Shown in pieces: positions 24,405 through 34,079 of a stretch of DNA of 64,000 bases. Source of the DNA: DAHUXD01 sp963805495 (lineage in GTDB: Bacteria > Acidobacteriota > Thermoanaerobaculia > UBA5066 > Gp7-AA6). Positions within the stretch are counted from its first letter, which is position 1, and each line of letters opens with the position of its first letter. The position numbers were made by a program, and so were the translations under genes. The notes below the pieces were generated by a model. That model saw nothing but the letters and a program-made list of their open reading frames with translations, was not told the origin of the DNA and searched no databases. Where the stretch lies: NCBI GenBank assembly GCA_963805495.1, contig CAWDUQ010000004.1, positions 744,001 to 808,000 on the forward strand, given 5' to 3'.

Positions 24405-25337
24405 TCACTTGCCCGGTGTCGTCTCCCGCACGAGATAGCCGCGGCGGGCCCGCGCGGCGTCGAGCGTGCGCCAGAGGTATTCGCCGAGGACCCCGAGCGA
24501 AGCGAGCTGCACGCCCGAGAAGAAGGCGAGCGCGACCATGAGCGAGGTCCAGCCCTCGATCGGCTGACCGTGGAACAGCTTGTAGAAGACCAGGAAAACG
24601 GCGTAGGCGAACGCCGCGAGCGCCAGGAACGCGCCGGCCACCGACATCCAGCGCAGCGGCGCGTACGAGAAAGAAACGACGGCGTCGATGAAGTACTTGA
24701 GCTTCTTGGCAAACGTCCAGCGCGAGCCGCCCTCCTCGCGCGCGGCGCGGTCGTAGGGCACGAGCGCCGTCGCGAATCCTCCCCAGAGGAGCAGCCCGGG
24801 CAGCGAGGTGTGGATCTCGCGGCTTTCGACGAGAAAGTCGATCGCGGGCCGGCCGATCAGGAAGCAGTCGAACCCGCCCGCCGGCATCTCGGAGAGCGCG
24901 AGGCGCCGGAGGGTGCGGTAGTAGAACCCGGCCGCCGCGCGCGTCGCGAGCCCCTCGGGGCGGCTCCGACGGACGGCGAGGACCGAGGTGGCGCCGCGGC
25001 GCCAGGCCGCGACCATGTCGGGCAGCAGCTCCGGCGGCTCCTGAAGGTCGGCCGAGAGAACGGCGGCGGCCGCGCCCTTCGCTTGGGCCAGTCCGGCCGT
25101 GATCGCCATCTGGGAGCCGAAGTTGCGCGTCAGGCGCACGCCGCGGGCCGCCGGCCACTCCCGGGCGATCGCGCGGATCCGGTCCCAGGACGCGTCGGCG
25201 GAGCCGTCGTCGACGAAGACGACCTCCATGTCCCAGTCGGCGCCGGCAGCGATCGCGCGCAGACGCTCGGCCAGGCGCGGCAGGCTCTCGGCGTTGAAGT
25301 AGACCGGGACGACGACCGTGACGAGCTCGCGGCTCAT
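24405..25337 (-). CDS. GT2 glycosyltransferase with C-terminal membrane anchor
   Basis: The 310-residue protein has an N-terminal GT-A domain (TVVVPVYFNAES, VVFVDDGSADASWD, LSADLQEPPELLPDM) and two C-terminal membrane helices (~residues 230-255 and 262-290). This is the DPM1/GtrB/ArnC-like plan, which transfers a sugar from a nucleotide to a polyprenyl phosphate at the inner face of the membrane. Its ATG overlaps the stop of the upstream aminotransferase gene, making a three-gene operon with the acetyltransferase. Confidence 0.9.
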   Translation of the reverse strand: MSRELVTVVVPVYFNAESLPRLAERLRAIAAGADWDMEVVFVDDGSADASWDRIRAIAREWPAARGVRLTRNFGSQMAITAGLAQAKGAAAAVLSADLQEPPELLPDMVAAWRRGATSVLAVRRSRPEGLATRAAAGFYYRTLRRLALSEMPAGGFDCFLIGRPAIDFLVESREIHTSLPGLLLWGGFATALVPYDRAAREEGGSRWTFAKKLKYFIDAVVSFSYAPLRWMSVAGAFLALAAFAYAVFLVFYKLFHGQPIEGWTSLMVALAFFSGVQLASLGVLGEYLWRTLDAARARRGYLVRETTPGK

Positions 25338-26464
25338 GCGCCGGCCTCGAAGAACTCGAGGACGGCGGCGACGACGGCCTCGACCTGCGCGTCGGAAAGC
25401 ATCGGGTGGACGGGAAGCGAGACGACCGTCGCGCAGGCCGCTTCGGAGACGGGAAAGTCGCCTTTTTTCCTGCCGAGGAAGGCGTAGGCCGGCTGGAGAT
25501 GGATCGGCACGGGGTAGTGCACGGCGGTCTCGATTCCCCGCGCCTTCAGGTGCTCCCGCAGCGCGTCCCGCTTTGCCAGGCGGACCGGGTAGAGGTGGCG
25601 TGCCGGCACCGCGCCCGGCCGGGTCGCGAGACGCTCGAGCGGCAGAGTGGCGAACGCGGCGTCGTAGCGGCCCGCGATCGCGATCCGGCGCGCGTTCTCC
25701 TTCGCGAGGGACGGAAGCCTCGCCGAAAGGATCGCGGCCTGCATCTCGTCGAGACGGGAGTTCCACCCCTCCGCTTCGGCGAAGTCGCGCCGGGTCCAGC
25801 CGTATTGCCGCAGCCCCCGAAGCCGCCGGGCGACTTCCGGATCGGAGGTGGCGACGGCGCCGCCGTCGCCATAGGCGCCGAGGTTCTTGGACGGGTAGAA
25901 GGAGAACGCGGCGGCCGCGCCGAACGCTCCGGTGGCGCGGCCCTCGAAGAGGGCGCCATGGCTCTGCGCGCAATCCTCGACGAGCGTGAGCTTGCGCTCC
26001 GAAGCCAGTGGCATGAGGCCCGCGAGATCCGCGACGCCCCCGTACAGGTGCACGGGCAGCAGAAATCGGACCGAAGGGGTCAGGGCGCGCTCGGCGTTCG
26101 CGGCATCGAGGGTGAGTGTCTCCGGATCCACGTCGGCGAGCACGGGCCGCGCGCCGGCCATCCTCACGCCCGCCAGCGTCGGGCCGCAGGTGTTGGCCGG
26201 CAGCAGCACGCCGTCGTCGGGGCCGGCGCCGAGCGCCCGGAGAGCGAGGGCGATGGCCTCGGTCCCGTTGGCGCACGCCACCACGTGCGGGACGTCGAGG
26301 AACCGGGCGAACGCCTCCTCGAAGGCCGCGACCTCCTCGCCGAGAATGAACCAGCCGCGCTCGAGCACCCGGGCGACGGCGGCGTCGATCGCCTCTTTCT
26401 TGTCCCGGTAGTCGAGCGCGAGGGCACCGAACGGGACGCTCGGCGCCGCGGCGGCGGCGCTCAC
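25334..26464 (-). CDS. DegT-family 3-keto-sugar aminotransferase (FdtB/WlbC-like)
   Basis: The 376-residue PLP enzyme shows CANGTEAIALALRALGAGP, VHLYGGVADLAGLM, EDCAQSHGALFEG and FSFYPSKNLGAYGDGGAV with the Schiff-base lysine. The AQSHGA and PSKNLGAYGDGGA patterns fit the group that aminates C3 of hexoses, such as FdtB or WlbC/WbpE. The next gene upstream is a matching hexapeptide N-acetyltransferase, so the pair likely produces a 3-acetamido sugar. The GTG start overlaps the acetyltransferase stop (GTGA). Confidence 0.9.
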   Translation of the reverse strand: MSAAAAAPSVPFGALALDYRDKKEAIDAAVARVLERGWFILGEEVAAFEEAFARFLDVPHVVACANGTEAIALALRALGAGPDDGVLLPANTCGPTLAGVRMAGARPVLADVDPETLTLDAANAERALTPSVRFLLPVHLYGGVADLAGLMPLASERKLTLVEDCAQSHGALFEGRATGAFGAAAAFSFYPSKNLGAYGDGGAVATSDPEVARRLRGLRQYGWTRRDFAEAEGWNSRLDEMQAAILSARLPSLAKENARRIAIAGRYDAAFATLPLERLATRPGAVPARHLYPVRLAKRDALREHLKARGIETAVHYPVPIHLQPAYAFLGRKKGDFPVSEAACATVVSLPVHPMLSDAQVEAVVAAVLEFFEAGA

Positions 26465-27021
26465 GGCTCTTCCCCGACGTCCCCCGCCGGGTCGCGCCGG
26501 TACCGCCGGCCGCAGCCGCAGGCCGCGGCGCCGTTCTCGAAACGCAGGGTCTTGCCGCACCGGCAGACGTGGCCGTGCACCTGGGCGGGGGAGCCGTACA
26601 CGAGCGCGAAGTCGGGGACGTCGCGGGTCAGGAGAGACCCGGCGCCGACCATCGCGAAGCGCCCGACCGTCAGGCCGGGCAGCAGGATCGCCCCCGCGCC
26701 GAGGCTCGACCCTTCGAGAACACGGGTCCGCGGATGGGCGTCGAGGTGGTGGCCGCTGCGGGGCCGCGGATCGTTGGAGAAGATGACGCCGGGGCCGACG
26801 AAGACGTCGTCCTCGAGCGTCAGTGAATCGTACAGCGAGACGCCGCATTTGACGGTGACGCGGTCGCCCAGGACCACGTCGTTCTCGATGAAACAGCGAT
26901 CGCAGATGTTGCAGTCGCGTCCGATGCGCGCGCCGGGCAGGATGTTGACGAACGCCCAGATCCGCGTGCCGTCGCCGATCGCCGTCGCGGCGACGAGTGC
27001 CGTGGGATGGATCGAGAGCAT
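26461..27021 (-). CDS. Left-handed beta-helix sugar N-acetyltransferase with zinc-ribbon tail
   Basis: The 186-residue protein has an N-terminal hexapeptide-repeat beta-helix (IHPTALVAATAIGDGTRIWAF onward), the active-site-like FVGPGVIFSNDPRPRS and AGSLLTRDVPDFALVYGSPA segments. This resembles WbpD/WlbB and FdtC, which acetylate the 3-amino group of a nucleotide sugar. The last ~40 residues hold four closely paired cysteines (CRCGK and CGCGRRY), a zinc-ribbon-like tail. It starts the operon acetyltransferase-aminotransferase-glycosyltransferase; TAAGCT lies 12 nt before the ATG. Confidence 0.88.
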   Translation of the reverse strand: MLSIHPTALVAATAIGDGTRIWAFVNILPGARIGRDCNICDRCFIENDVVLGDRVTVKCGVSLYDSLTLEDDVFVGPGVIFSNDPRPRSGHHLDAHPRTRVLEGSSLGAGAILLPGLTVGRFAMVGAGSLLTRDVPDFALVYGSPAQVHGHVCRCGKTLRFENGAAACGCGRRYRRDPAGDVGEEP

Positions 27022-27083
27022 TCCTGGGCCGGGAGCTTAACCCAGGAACGAATTCTCCGCGGTGCCGCCGGGCGCTCGGCCCG

Positions 27084-28670
27084 TCACTCCTTATCCGACG
27101 GGTCGTTGAAGAGGCCCCCGAGCTTGATGCTGCCGTGACCGAACTGCGGGAAGGACGCAACGCCGGGGTCGCCGGGGTCGAGATTCGAGGCCGTGTCGTC
27201 GGGCGGAAACAGGACCAGCGACTGCAGGAACTCGAGGATCCAGCCTTGTTTCTCGGCGTTGAGCGTCTCGAACGCATCGCGCGCGCTCCGGGCCTCCTGG
27301 CCGTGCCGCAGGATCACCTCGGTCAGGTTGATGCTCCGGCCGTCGTGGCCGTACGCGACCTTGCTGCCGACACCCCAGAGCGGCCGCGTCAGGAACTCTT
27401 TCTGGAGCGTGCCATCCCAGTTGCGCTCGTGGAAGTTGGGACCCAGGTCGTGGCGCTTGAAGTCCGTCAGGATGTTTCGCACGAGGAAGGGGCCGTTCCT
27501 CGGCTTTTTCAGCGCCGGAAAGCCGGTGCCGTCGTTCACGGCATCGGCCAGAACCGTCGCCGTCGCGAAGAGGTTGTTGAGGATGCCGCGTTCGCGGTCG
27601 TAGGACGTTTCCACATCGGCGACCCGTCGGTCGTGGTCGATCAGGAGATCGGGGACGTGGCAGGAAGCGCAGCCGATCTGCTTGAACGACTGCAGTCCAC
27701 GTCGGGTTCGCTCGGTCTGGCGGTAGGTGGCGGGCTTGAAGTAGTTGAGCAGGTAGAACTCGAGATAGTCGACGACGGCCGTGGAGATCTCGTTGCCGGC
27801 GACGTTGCCGTCGGGCTCGAAGGAGGGGTTCGGGACGGGCGGCGCTTCGATCCGGTCGAGCGTTCCATCGAGTTCCATCCCGGCGGGCGTAGTGGCCCGC
27901 CCCGGCGCGACGGCCCTGGCCAGGTCCGCGTCGGCCGCGTCGAGGCCCATCTCCCCGTGAAGCGCTCCGACGACGAACTCGCGGATCGAGATCGTTCCCC
28001 CCTGCGCGAAGAACGGTCGGACCCGGAGGTCGGCGTCGACGCCCTGGACGCGCGTCGTGTCGAGGGAGCCGTTCGGCTTGGCCGTGATCCACCCGTAGTC
28101 GATGTCCTTGGCGACGAGCTTCTTCGTCACGGGACGGCCGTTGCGCTGGGCCGAGAGGATCGCGCCCGCGCGAATATGGCGCAGCCGCGCGGTGATCTCG
28201 TCGGCCAGCATTTCCTTGAGCCCGAGCCCGAAGAGGTGTGGCGCGTCCCGGCTGTCGGGGCGGGTCACCACGTCGCCGCCGTTTCCCGCCGCGCCGCGCG
28301 GTCGACCGTGGCAGCCGGCGCAGCTGTCCGAGAGGCCCGCGCCGATCGCGAGCGTCGTGTTGATGTCGCCCCCCCCGTCTCCGACGCCGGGCCCCTGGAG
28401 CTGGAGCCGGGTGAACTTGCGCTGGAAGAGCTGGCGCCCCCGCCGGATCGCGCGATAGGGGTCGCGGCTCATGAGGAACGAGGCCGAGTCCGGGGTCGTC
28501 CCGTTCCCCCGACCCGCACCGATCTGCTGCGCCAGGGTCTTGTGGATGCCTTCCAGAGCCAGGTTCGGCGCCTGGGCCTGGTCGATCATCTGCCCTGGCG
28601 CCGGGGGCGAAAAGAGGAGTTCCCCGAGAAGAAGAAAGCCAACGAAGCGAAGGCGGTTCTGCTTGTTCAT
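27084..28670 (-). CDS. Di-haem oxidoreductase / cytochrome c peroxidase-like
   Basis: The 528-residue protein has a signal peptide (to ~residue 28) and two covalent haem sites: CAGCH (117-121) and CASCH (~residue 333). Long intervening segments and motifs such as FLVRNILTDFKRHDLGP and GVGSKVAYGHDGRS match the DHOR/DUF1111 family related to MauG and bacterial cytochrome c peroxidase. It acts in the periplasm, probably on peroxide or a redox partner; the substrate is unknown. The ATG at 28668-28670 has GAGG at good spacing; an ATG six codons upstream is the alternative. Confidence 0.88.
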   Translation of the reverse strand: MNKQNRLRFVGFLLLGELLFSPPAPGQMIDQAQAPNLALEGIHKTLAQQIGAGRGNGTTPDSASFLMSRDPYRAIRRGRQLFQRKFTRLQLQGPGVGDGGGDINTTLAIGAGLSDSCAGCHGRPRGAAGNGGDVVTRPDSRDAPHLFGLGLKEMLADEITARLRHIRAGAILSAQRNGRPVTKKLVAKDIDYGWITAKPNGSLDTTRVQGVDADLRVRPFFAQGGTISIREFVVGALHGEMGLDAADADLARAVAPGRATTPAGMELDGTLDRIEAPPVPNPSFEPDGNVAGNEISTAVVDYLEFYLLNYFKPATYRQTERTRRGLQSFKQIGCASCHVPDLLIDHDRRVADVETSYDRERGILNNLFATATVLADAVNDGTGFPALKKPRNGPFLVRNILTDFKRHDLGPNFHERNWDGTLQKEFLTRPLWGVGSKVAYGHDGRSINLTEVILRHGQEARSARDAFETLNAEKQGWILEFLQSLVLFPPDDTASNLDPGDPGVASFPQFGHGSIKLGGLFNDPSDKE

Positions 28671-28835
28671 GAAGGCCTCTTTTTCCATCGCGGAGCGCCT
28701 GCGCCGCCGATTCCGGTCCCCCGGACGTCGTCACACGGTGAATCTCTACTGATGAAATCGGAATCGGGAGCTCGAAGGTGACAGGTTGCCCGCCGGAGAG
28801 GCGGCGCCGGGCCCGGACGGTCCCTGCCGGGCCGA

Positions 28836-29816
28836 TCAGAAGTAGTCGGCTCGACGCTCCCGGTAGAAATTGGCGGTCCGGGCGAGGCCGTCCCGGAGCG
28901 CCACCTTCGGCTCCCAGCCGAGCAGGCGCCGGATCTTGGTGATGTCGGAGACGAAGTCGCCCGGCTCCTGGGCTTTGCGTTCGGGTGTGAAATCCGTGAA
29001 CTCGAGGCTCGCCCCCGGCAGGAGCTCCCGCAGGATCTCGGCGACCTCCAGGAACGTCGAGGGCCGGTCGTGACCGACGTTGAGGACCTCTCCGACCGCG
29101 GCGGGGGAGGCTGCCGCGGCGAGGAGGGCCTCGACGCAGTCGTCGACGTAAAGGAAGTCGCGCAGGATCTTCCCGGAGCCGAAGATCGGGATCGGCCGTC
29201 CGTCGAGGGCGAGGCGCACGAACCAGTTGACGACTCCGAACTGGGAGTGCCTCATCTGCGCCCGCGGGCCGTAGATGTTCGTCAGGCGCAGGGGCACGGT
29301 GCGTATGCCGTGGATGCGGGTGTAGGTGCGGCAGATCATCTCGGCCGAGAGCTGCGAAATCTCGTAGATGCCGCGCGGATCCGAGGGCGTCTCCTCCGAG
29401 ACCGGAAGGCGGACGGCCGGGCCGTACTGGCCACGCGTGCCCGATCGAACCACCACGGCGCCGGGATTCTTCGACCGGCAGGCCTCGAGGACGACCGCCG
29501 TTCCCTTGATGTTGATGTCGATGTCGGGGTAGGGATTCGACAGCGACATCACGTGGGAGACCTGCGCCGCCAGGTGAAAAACGACGTCGCGGCCGGCGAC
29601 GAGGCGTTGCATCGCGGACGCGTCGCGCACGTCCGAAGTGTCGACCTCGACGCGCGAGCGGATCTCGCGGATGTTTGCGGGATTGCCGCCGTAGCCCTCG
29701 ATGAGCGCGTCGCAGAGCGTGACCCGGGCACCCTCGGCCACCAGACGGGCGGCGAGATTCGAGCCGATGAACCCCAGTCCGCCGGTGATCAATACGTTGC
29801 TGTCGCGGAAGCTCAT
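28836..29816 (-). CDS. NAD-dependent sugar epimerase/dehydratase (extended SDR)
   Basis: The 326-residue protein opens with a Rossmann motif (VLITGGLGFIGSNLAARL) and has FHLAAQVSH and LRLTNIYGPRAQMRHSQ, typical of the UDP-sugar epimerase branch. The usual YxxxK catalytic pair is altered: the segment reads IYEISQLSAE, with Gln where Lys is expected. The serine region is VRSGTRGQYGP. Activity may differ from standard epimerases. The gene is divergent from groESL and heads toward the glycan genes. A purine-rich AAGGGAGG sits very close to the ATG. Confidence 0.85.
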   Translation of the reverse strand: MSFRDSNVLITGGLGFIGSNLAARLVAEGARVTLCDALIEGYGGNPANIREIRSRVEVDTSDVRDASAMQRLVAGRDVVFHLAAQVSHVMSLSNPYPDIDINIKGTAVVLEACRSKNPGAVVVRSGTRGQYGPAVRLPVSEETPSDPRGIYEISQLSAEMICRTYTRIHGIRTVPLRLTNIYGPRAQMRHSQFGVVNWFVRLALDGRPIPIFGSGKILRDFLYVDDCVEALLAAAASPAAVGEVLNVGHDRPSTFLEVAEILRELLPGASLEFTDFTPERKAQEPGDFVSDITKIRRLLGWEPKVALRDGLARTANFYRERRADYF

Positions 29817-29880
29817 GCCTCCCTTATCCTAACGTTAAACTACTGCAAATCAATGCGTTGCGCCCCTGAGGCGTCCGCTA

Positions 29881-29907
29881 CTAGCACTCGACGTGGACGA
29901 GTGCTAG
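29881..29907 (+). promoter_or_regulatory. CIRCE operator for HrcA
   Basis: CTAGCACTC, a 9-nt spacer, then GAGTGCTAG form a perfect inverted repeat matching the CIRCE consensus (TTAGCACTC-N9-GAGTGCTAA) except for the outermost base pair. It overlaps the -10 box of groESL, so HrcA binding would block transcription until heat stress. No hrcA gene is in the window. Confidence 0.95.
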
Positions 29908-29910
29908 TAT
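29905..29910 (+). promoter_or_regulatory. -10 box (TAGTAT) of groESL
   Basis: TAGTAT overlaps the right arm of the CIRCE repeat. Transcription would start around 29917, giving a ~60-nt leader that carries the AAGGAGG ribosome site before groES. Confidence 0.6.
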
Positions 29911-29978
29911 CGAGTTCCCCCGGTACGGCTCTCGAGGCGGCCCGGAGGCAACACAAAGGCAATTAAGGAGGCGAGTTC

Positions 29979-30269
29979 ATGAAGATTCGGCCACTCTACG
30001 ATCGGATCCTGGTCAAGCGTCTGGAAGAGGGAGAGAAGAAGCGGGGCGGGATCATCATCCCGGACACCGCTAAGGAAAAGCCGATGGAGGCGGAGGTCGT
30101 CGCCGTCGGCAAGGGCAAGGTGAACGAGGAAGGCAAGCAGTTCCCGCTCGACGTCAAGAAGGGCGACCGCATCCTCATCGGCAAGTACGCCGGCACCGAG
30201 ATCAAGATCGACGAAGTCGAGCACCTCATCCTCCGCGAGGACGAAGTGCTCGCGGTCGTCGAGAAGTAA
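29979..30269 (+). CDS. groES: Co-chaperonin GroES
   Basis: The 96-residue protein is full length. It begins KIRPLYDRILVKRLEEGEKKR, contains the mobile-loop GGIIIPDTAKEKP, and ends LILREDEVLAVVEK. It forms the heptameric lid of the GroEL chamber. A strong ribosome site (AAGGAGG) precedes the ATG, and a CIRCE operator lies about 70 bp upstream. groEL follows after 12 nt. Confidence 0.98.
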   Translation: MKIRPLYDRILVKRLEEGEKKRGGIIIPDTAKEKPMEAEVVAVGKGKVNEEGKQFPLDVKKGDRILIGKYAGTEIKIDEVEHLILREDEVLAVVEK

Positions 30270-30281
30270 GGAGACGAGAAC

Positions 30282-31925
<1,644 letters not shown>

Positions 31926-31948
31926 TCTCCGGTTTCCGATCGATTCGA

Positions 31949-31977
31949 AGCCCCGGCGCGAGCCGGGGCTTTTTTTA
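31949..31977 (+). terminator. Intrinsic terminator of groESL
   Basis: A perfect 9-bp stem (AGCCCCGGC with GCCGGGGCT) closes a GCGA tetraloop and is followed by a run of T. It sits 23 nt after the groEL stop. The T-run continues into the TATACT box of the next gene. Confidence 0.9.
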
Positions 31978-31981
31978 TACT
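31976..31981 (+). promoter_or_regulatory. -10 box (TATACT) of the glycosyltransferase operon
   Basis: TATACT starts at the end of the terminator T-tract and lies 8 nt before the GTG at 31990. It would give a leaderless transcript for the downstream five-gene operon. Confidence 0.45.
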
Positions 31982-31989
31982 GGGGGCAA

Positions 31990-32895
31990 GTGAGCCTCTC
32001 CGGCGACCGCGTCAGCGCCGTCATCGTCCACTACCGCACGCCGGCGGAGACCGAGCGGGCGGCGCGGGCGGTCGAGGAGACCTCGCCCGGGGCCGAGATC
32101 CTCGTCGTCGACAACGCCTCCGGGGATCGCATCTCCGCGGCGCTCGCCGCCGGCGTCCCGCGGGCGCGGGTGGTGGCCGAGCCCGGCAACCTCGGCTACG
32201 GGGCGGCCTGCAACCGGGGAGCGCGCGAGACGAAGCGACCCTACCTGCTCTTCCTGAATTCCGACGCCTATGCGCGACCGGGGTCCGTCGACGCCCTGGC
32301 CGCCGCGCTCGACGCCGACCCGCGCGCGGCCGCCACCGGACCGCGCCTCCTTTTCCCCGACGGTTCGCTCCAGGCGTCGATCCGGCGACTCCCGACGCCC
32401 TGGCGGATCTTCTGCGAGAGCTCGGGCCTGGCGTTTCTCTCGGGCGGCCGGGGGCCGTTCTCGGGGCACGCGGCGACGCGGCAGGACCATGGCAGGCCCC
32501 GGGCCGTCGAGGCGCTCATGGGCGCCGTGCTGCTGGTGCGGCGGACGGCCTTCGAGGAGGTCGGCGGCTTCGACGAGGCCTTTTTCCTCTATGCCGAGGA
32601 AACGGACCTCATGGAGCGCTGGCGCCGGGCGGGCTGGCGGGTCCTCTTCACGCCGGCGGCCGAGTTCGTCCACGAGGGGGGCCGGTCGGGCGGCGACCGC
32701 CTCTTCGGTCAGCTTCACTCGTCCCTCGCGCGGTACGCCGCGAAGCACCACGGTCCGGCGTCCGCGCGCTGGGCGCGCGCGGTGCTCGCCGCGGGCGCCG
32801 CCATCCGGTACGGCGCGGCTCTCCTGACGCCGGGCGAGACCGGGCGCCGCCGCCGCGCCCGCTATCGCGCCGCGCTCGGGGGGCCGGCGCGATGA
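31990..32895 (+). CDS. GT2 family glycosyltransferase (rhamnosyltransferase-like)
   Basis: The 301-residue protein is a GT-A family 2 enzyme. Motifs are VSAVIVHYRTPAET, ILVVDNASGD, NLGYGAACNRGA, LFLNSDAYARPG (the DXD-like metal site) and GGFDEAFFLYAEETDLMERWRRAGW. This fits rhamnosyl- and related transferases of O-antigen synthesis. It begins a run of five overlapping genes up to 37348. The GTG start has no Shine-Dalgarno. Confidence 0.9.
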   Translation: MSLSGDRVSAVIVHYRTPAETERAARAVEETSPGAEILVVDNASGDRISAALAAGVPRARVVAEPGNLGYGAACNRGARETKRPYLLFLNSDAYARPGSVDALAAALDADPRAAATGPRLLFPDGSLQASIRRLPTPWRIFCESSGLAFLSGGRGPFSGHAATRQDHGRPRAVEALMGAVLLVRRTAFEEVGGFDEAFFLYAEETDLMERWRRAGWRVLFTPAAEFVHEGGRSGGDRLFGQLHSSLARYAAKHHGPASARWARAVLAAGAAIRYGAALLTPGETGRRRRARYRAALGGPAR

Positions 32896-34079
32896 GGCCA
32901 CCGCTCCTGAGCGTCCTGTCGAGGCCGCCCCATGTTTCCCGCGACGGGCTCGCCATTCGCAACTTCCATCTGCTGGCCGCGCTCGCGGAGGTCTTCCGCG
33001 TGCGGGCCCTCTGCCTGTCGGATCCCGAGAGGTCCTACGCGGGAGAGTGGCCTGCCGGCCTCGAGGTCGAGCTCGTCGCCCAGACGCCCCGGACGGCGCG
33101 GCGGATCGCGGCCGCGGCCGGGAGCCTCCTCGCCGGCGGCGCCTACTCGGAGCGCCTGTACCGTTCCGCGGACCTCGCGCGGAGCGTGGCGCGCCTGGCC
33201 GCGGCGGAGAAGCCCAAGTGGGTCGTGGCCCACGCGTACCACGTCGCCCCGTCCGCCCTCGCGTCGGGTGCGCCGGCCTGGATCGACTTTCACAACCTCG
33301 ATTCCGAGATCTGGGACCGGACCGCCGACACGGAGAGCCGGCGGCTCGTCCGGAGCTTCGCGCGCCTCCAGGCGAGGCGCGTCGCCAGGCTCGAGCGGGA
33401 TCTCGCCGACGGGGCCGCCGGCATCTCGTGCGTGTCGTCGCGGGACGCGCAGGCCCTGCGCTTGCTCGGCGTCCGGCACGAACCACTCGTCGTTCCCAAC
33501 GGCGTCGACCTCGAACGACACGCGCGGCGCCAGGGTCCCGCGGCGGGGGAGACGGTCCTCTTCGTCGGCGACCTCTCCTGGCCGCCGAATGCCGACGGCG
33601 TGCGCTGGTTTCTCCGCGAGGTGTGGCCGCGCGTGCGAAGGCTTCGACCCTCGGCGCGCGCCGAGATCCTCGGCCGCTCGGCGCCCTCCGATCTCGCGCG
33701 GTTCGCGGGCAAGGACGTGGCCCTGCTGGGGGAGGGCGGTGACGCGCGCGTTCAATGGGCGCAGGCGTCGGTGGCGGTCGTGCCGCTGCGGGCGGGAGGC
33801 GGGACGCGACTGAAGATCCTCGAGGCCGCCGCGAGCGGCGTTCCCGTCGTCTCGACCTCGATCGGGGCGGAGGGGCTCGACTTCTCGGCGGAGGAAATCC
33901 GGCTGTGCGACGAGGCCGGGCCCTTCGCCGAGGCCGTCGCCGCCCTCCTTGGCGACGCCGCCGTCGCGGCCCGACAGGCCGATGCCGCCCGCCTCCGGGC
34001 GGAGGCCTCCTATGGCTGGGGCCCGATCGCACGGGCCTTCGCGCTCGAGCTCGCGCGTCGCTCGGGAGTCGCGGCGTGA
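32892..34079 (+). CDS. GT4-like glycosyltransferase
   Basis: The 395-residue protein has a GT-B plan: an N-terminal acceptor domain, then VVPNGVDLERH, ETVLFVGDLSWPPNADGVRWF and a C-terminal donor site with VVPLRAGGGTRLKILEAAASG followed by VPVVSTSIGAEGLDF. These match group 1 transferases that take a nucleotide-sugar donor. It overlaps both neighbours by 4 bases. Donor and acceptor are unknown. Confidence 0.9.
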   Translation: MRPPLLSVLSRPPHVSRDGLAIRNFHLLAALAEVFRVRALCLSDPERSYAGEWPAGLEVELVAQTPRTARRIAAAAGSLLAGGAYSERLYRSADLARSVARLAAAEKPKWVVAHAYHVAPSALASGAPAWIDFHNLDSEIWDRTADTESRRLVRSFARLQARRVARLERDLADGAAGISCVSSRDAQALRLLGVRHEPLVVPNGVDLERHARRQGPAAGETVLFVGDLSWPPNADGVRWFLREVWPRVRRLRPSARAEILGRSAPSDLARFAGKDVALLGEGGDARVQWAQASVAVVPLRAGGGTRLKILEAAASGVPVVSTSIGAEGLDFSAEEIRLCDEAGPFAEAVAALLGDAAVAARQADAARLRAEASYGWGPIARAFALELARRSGVAA

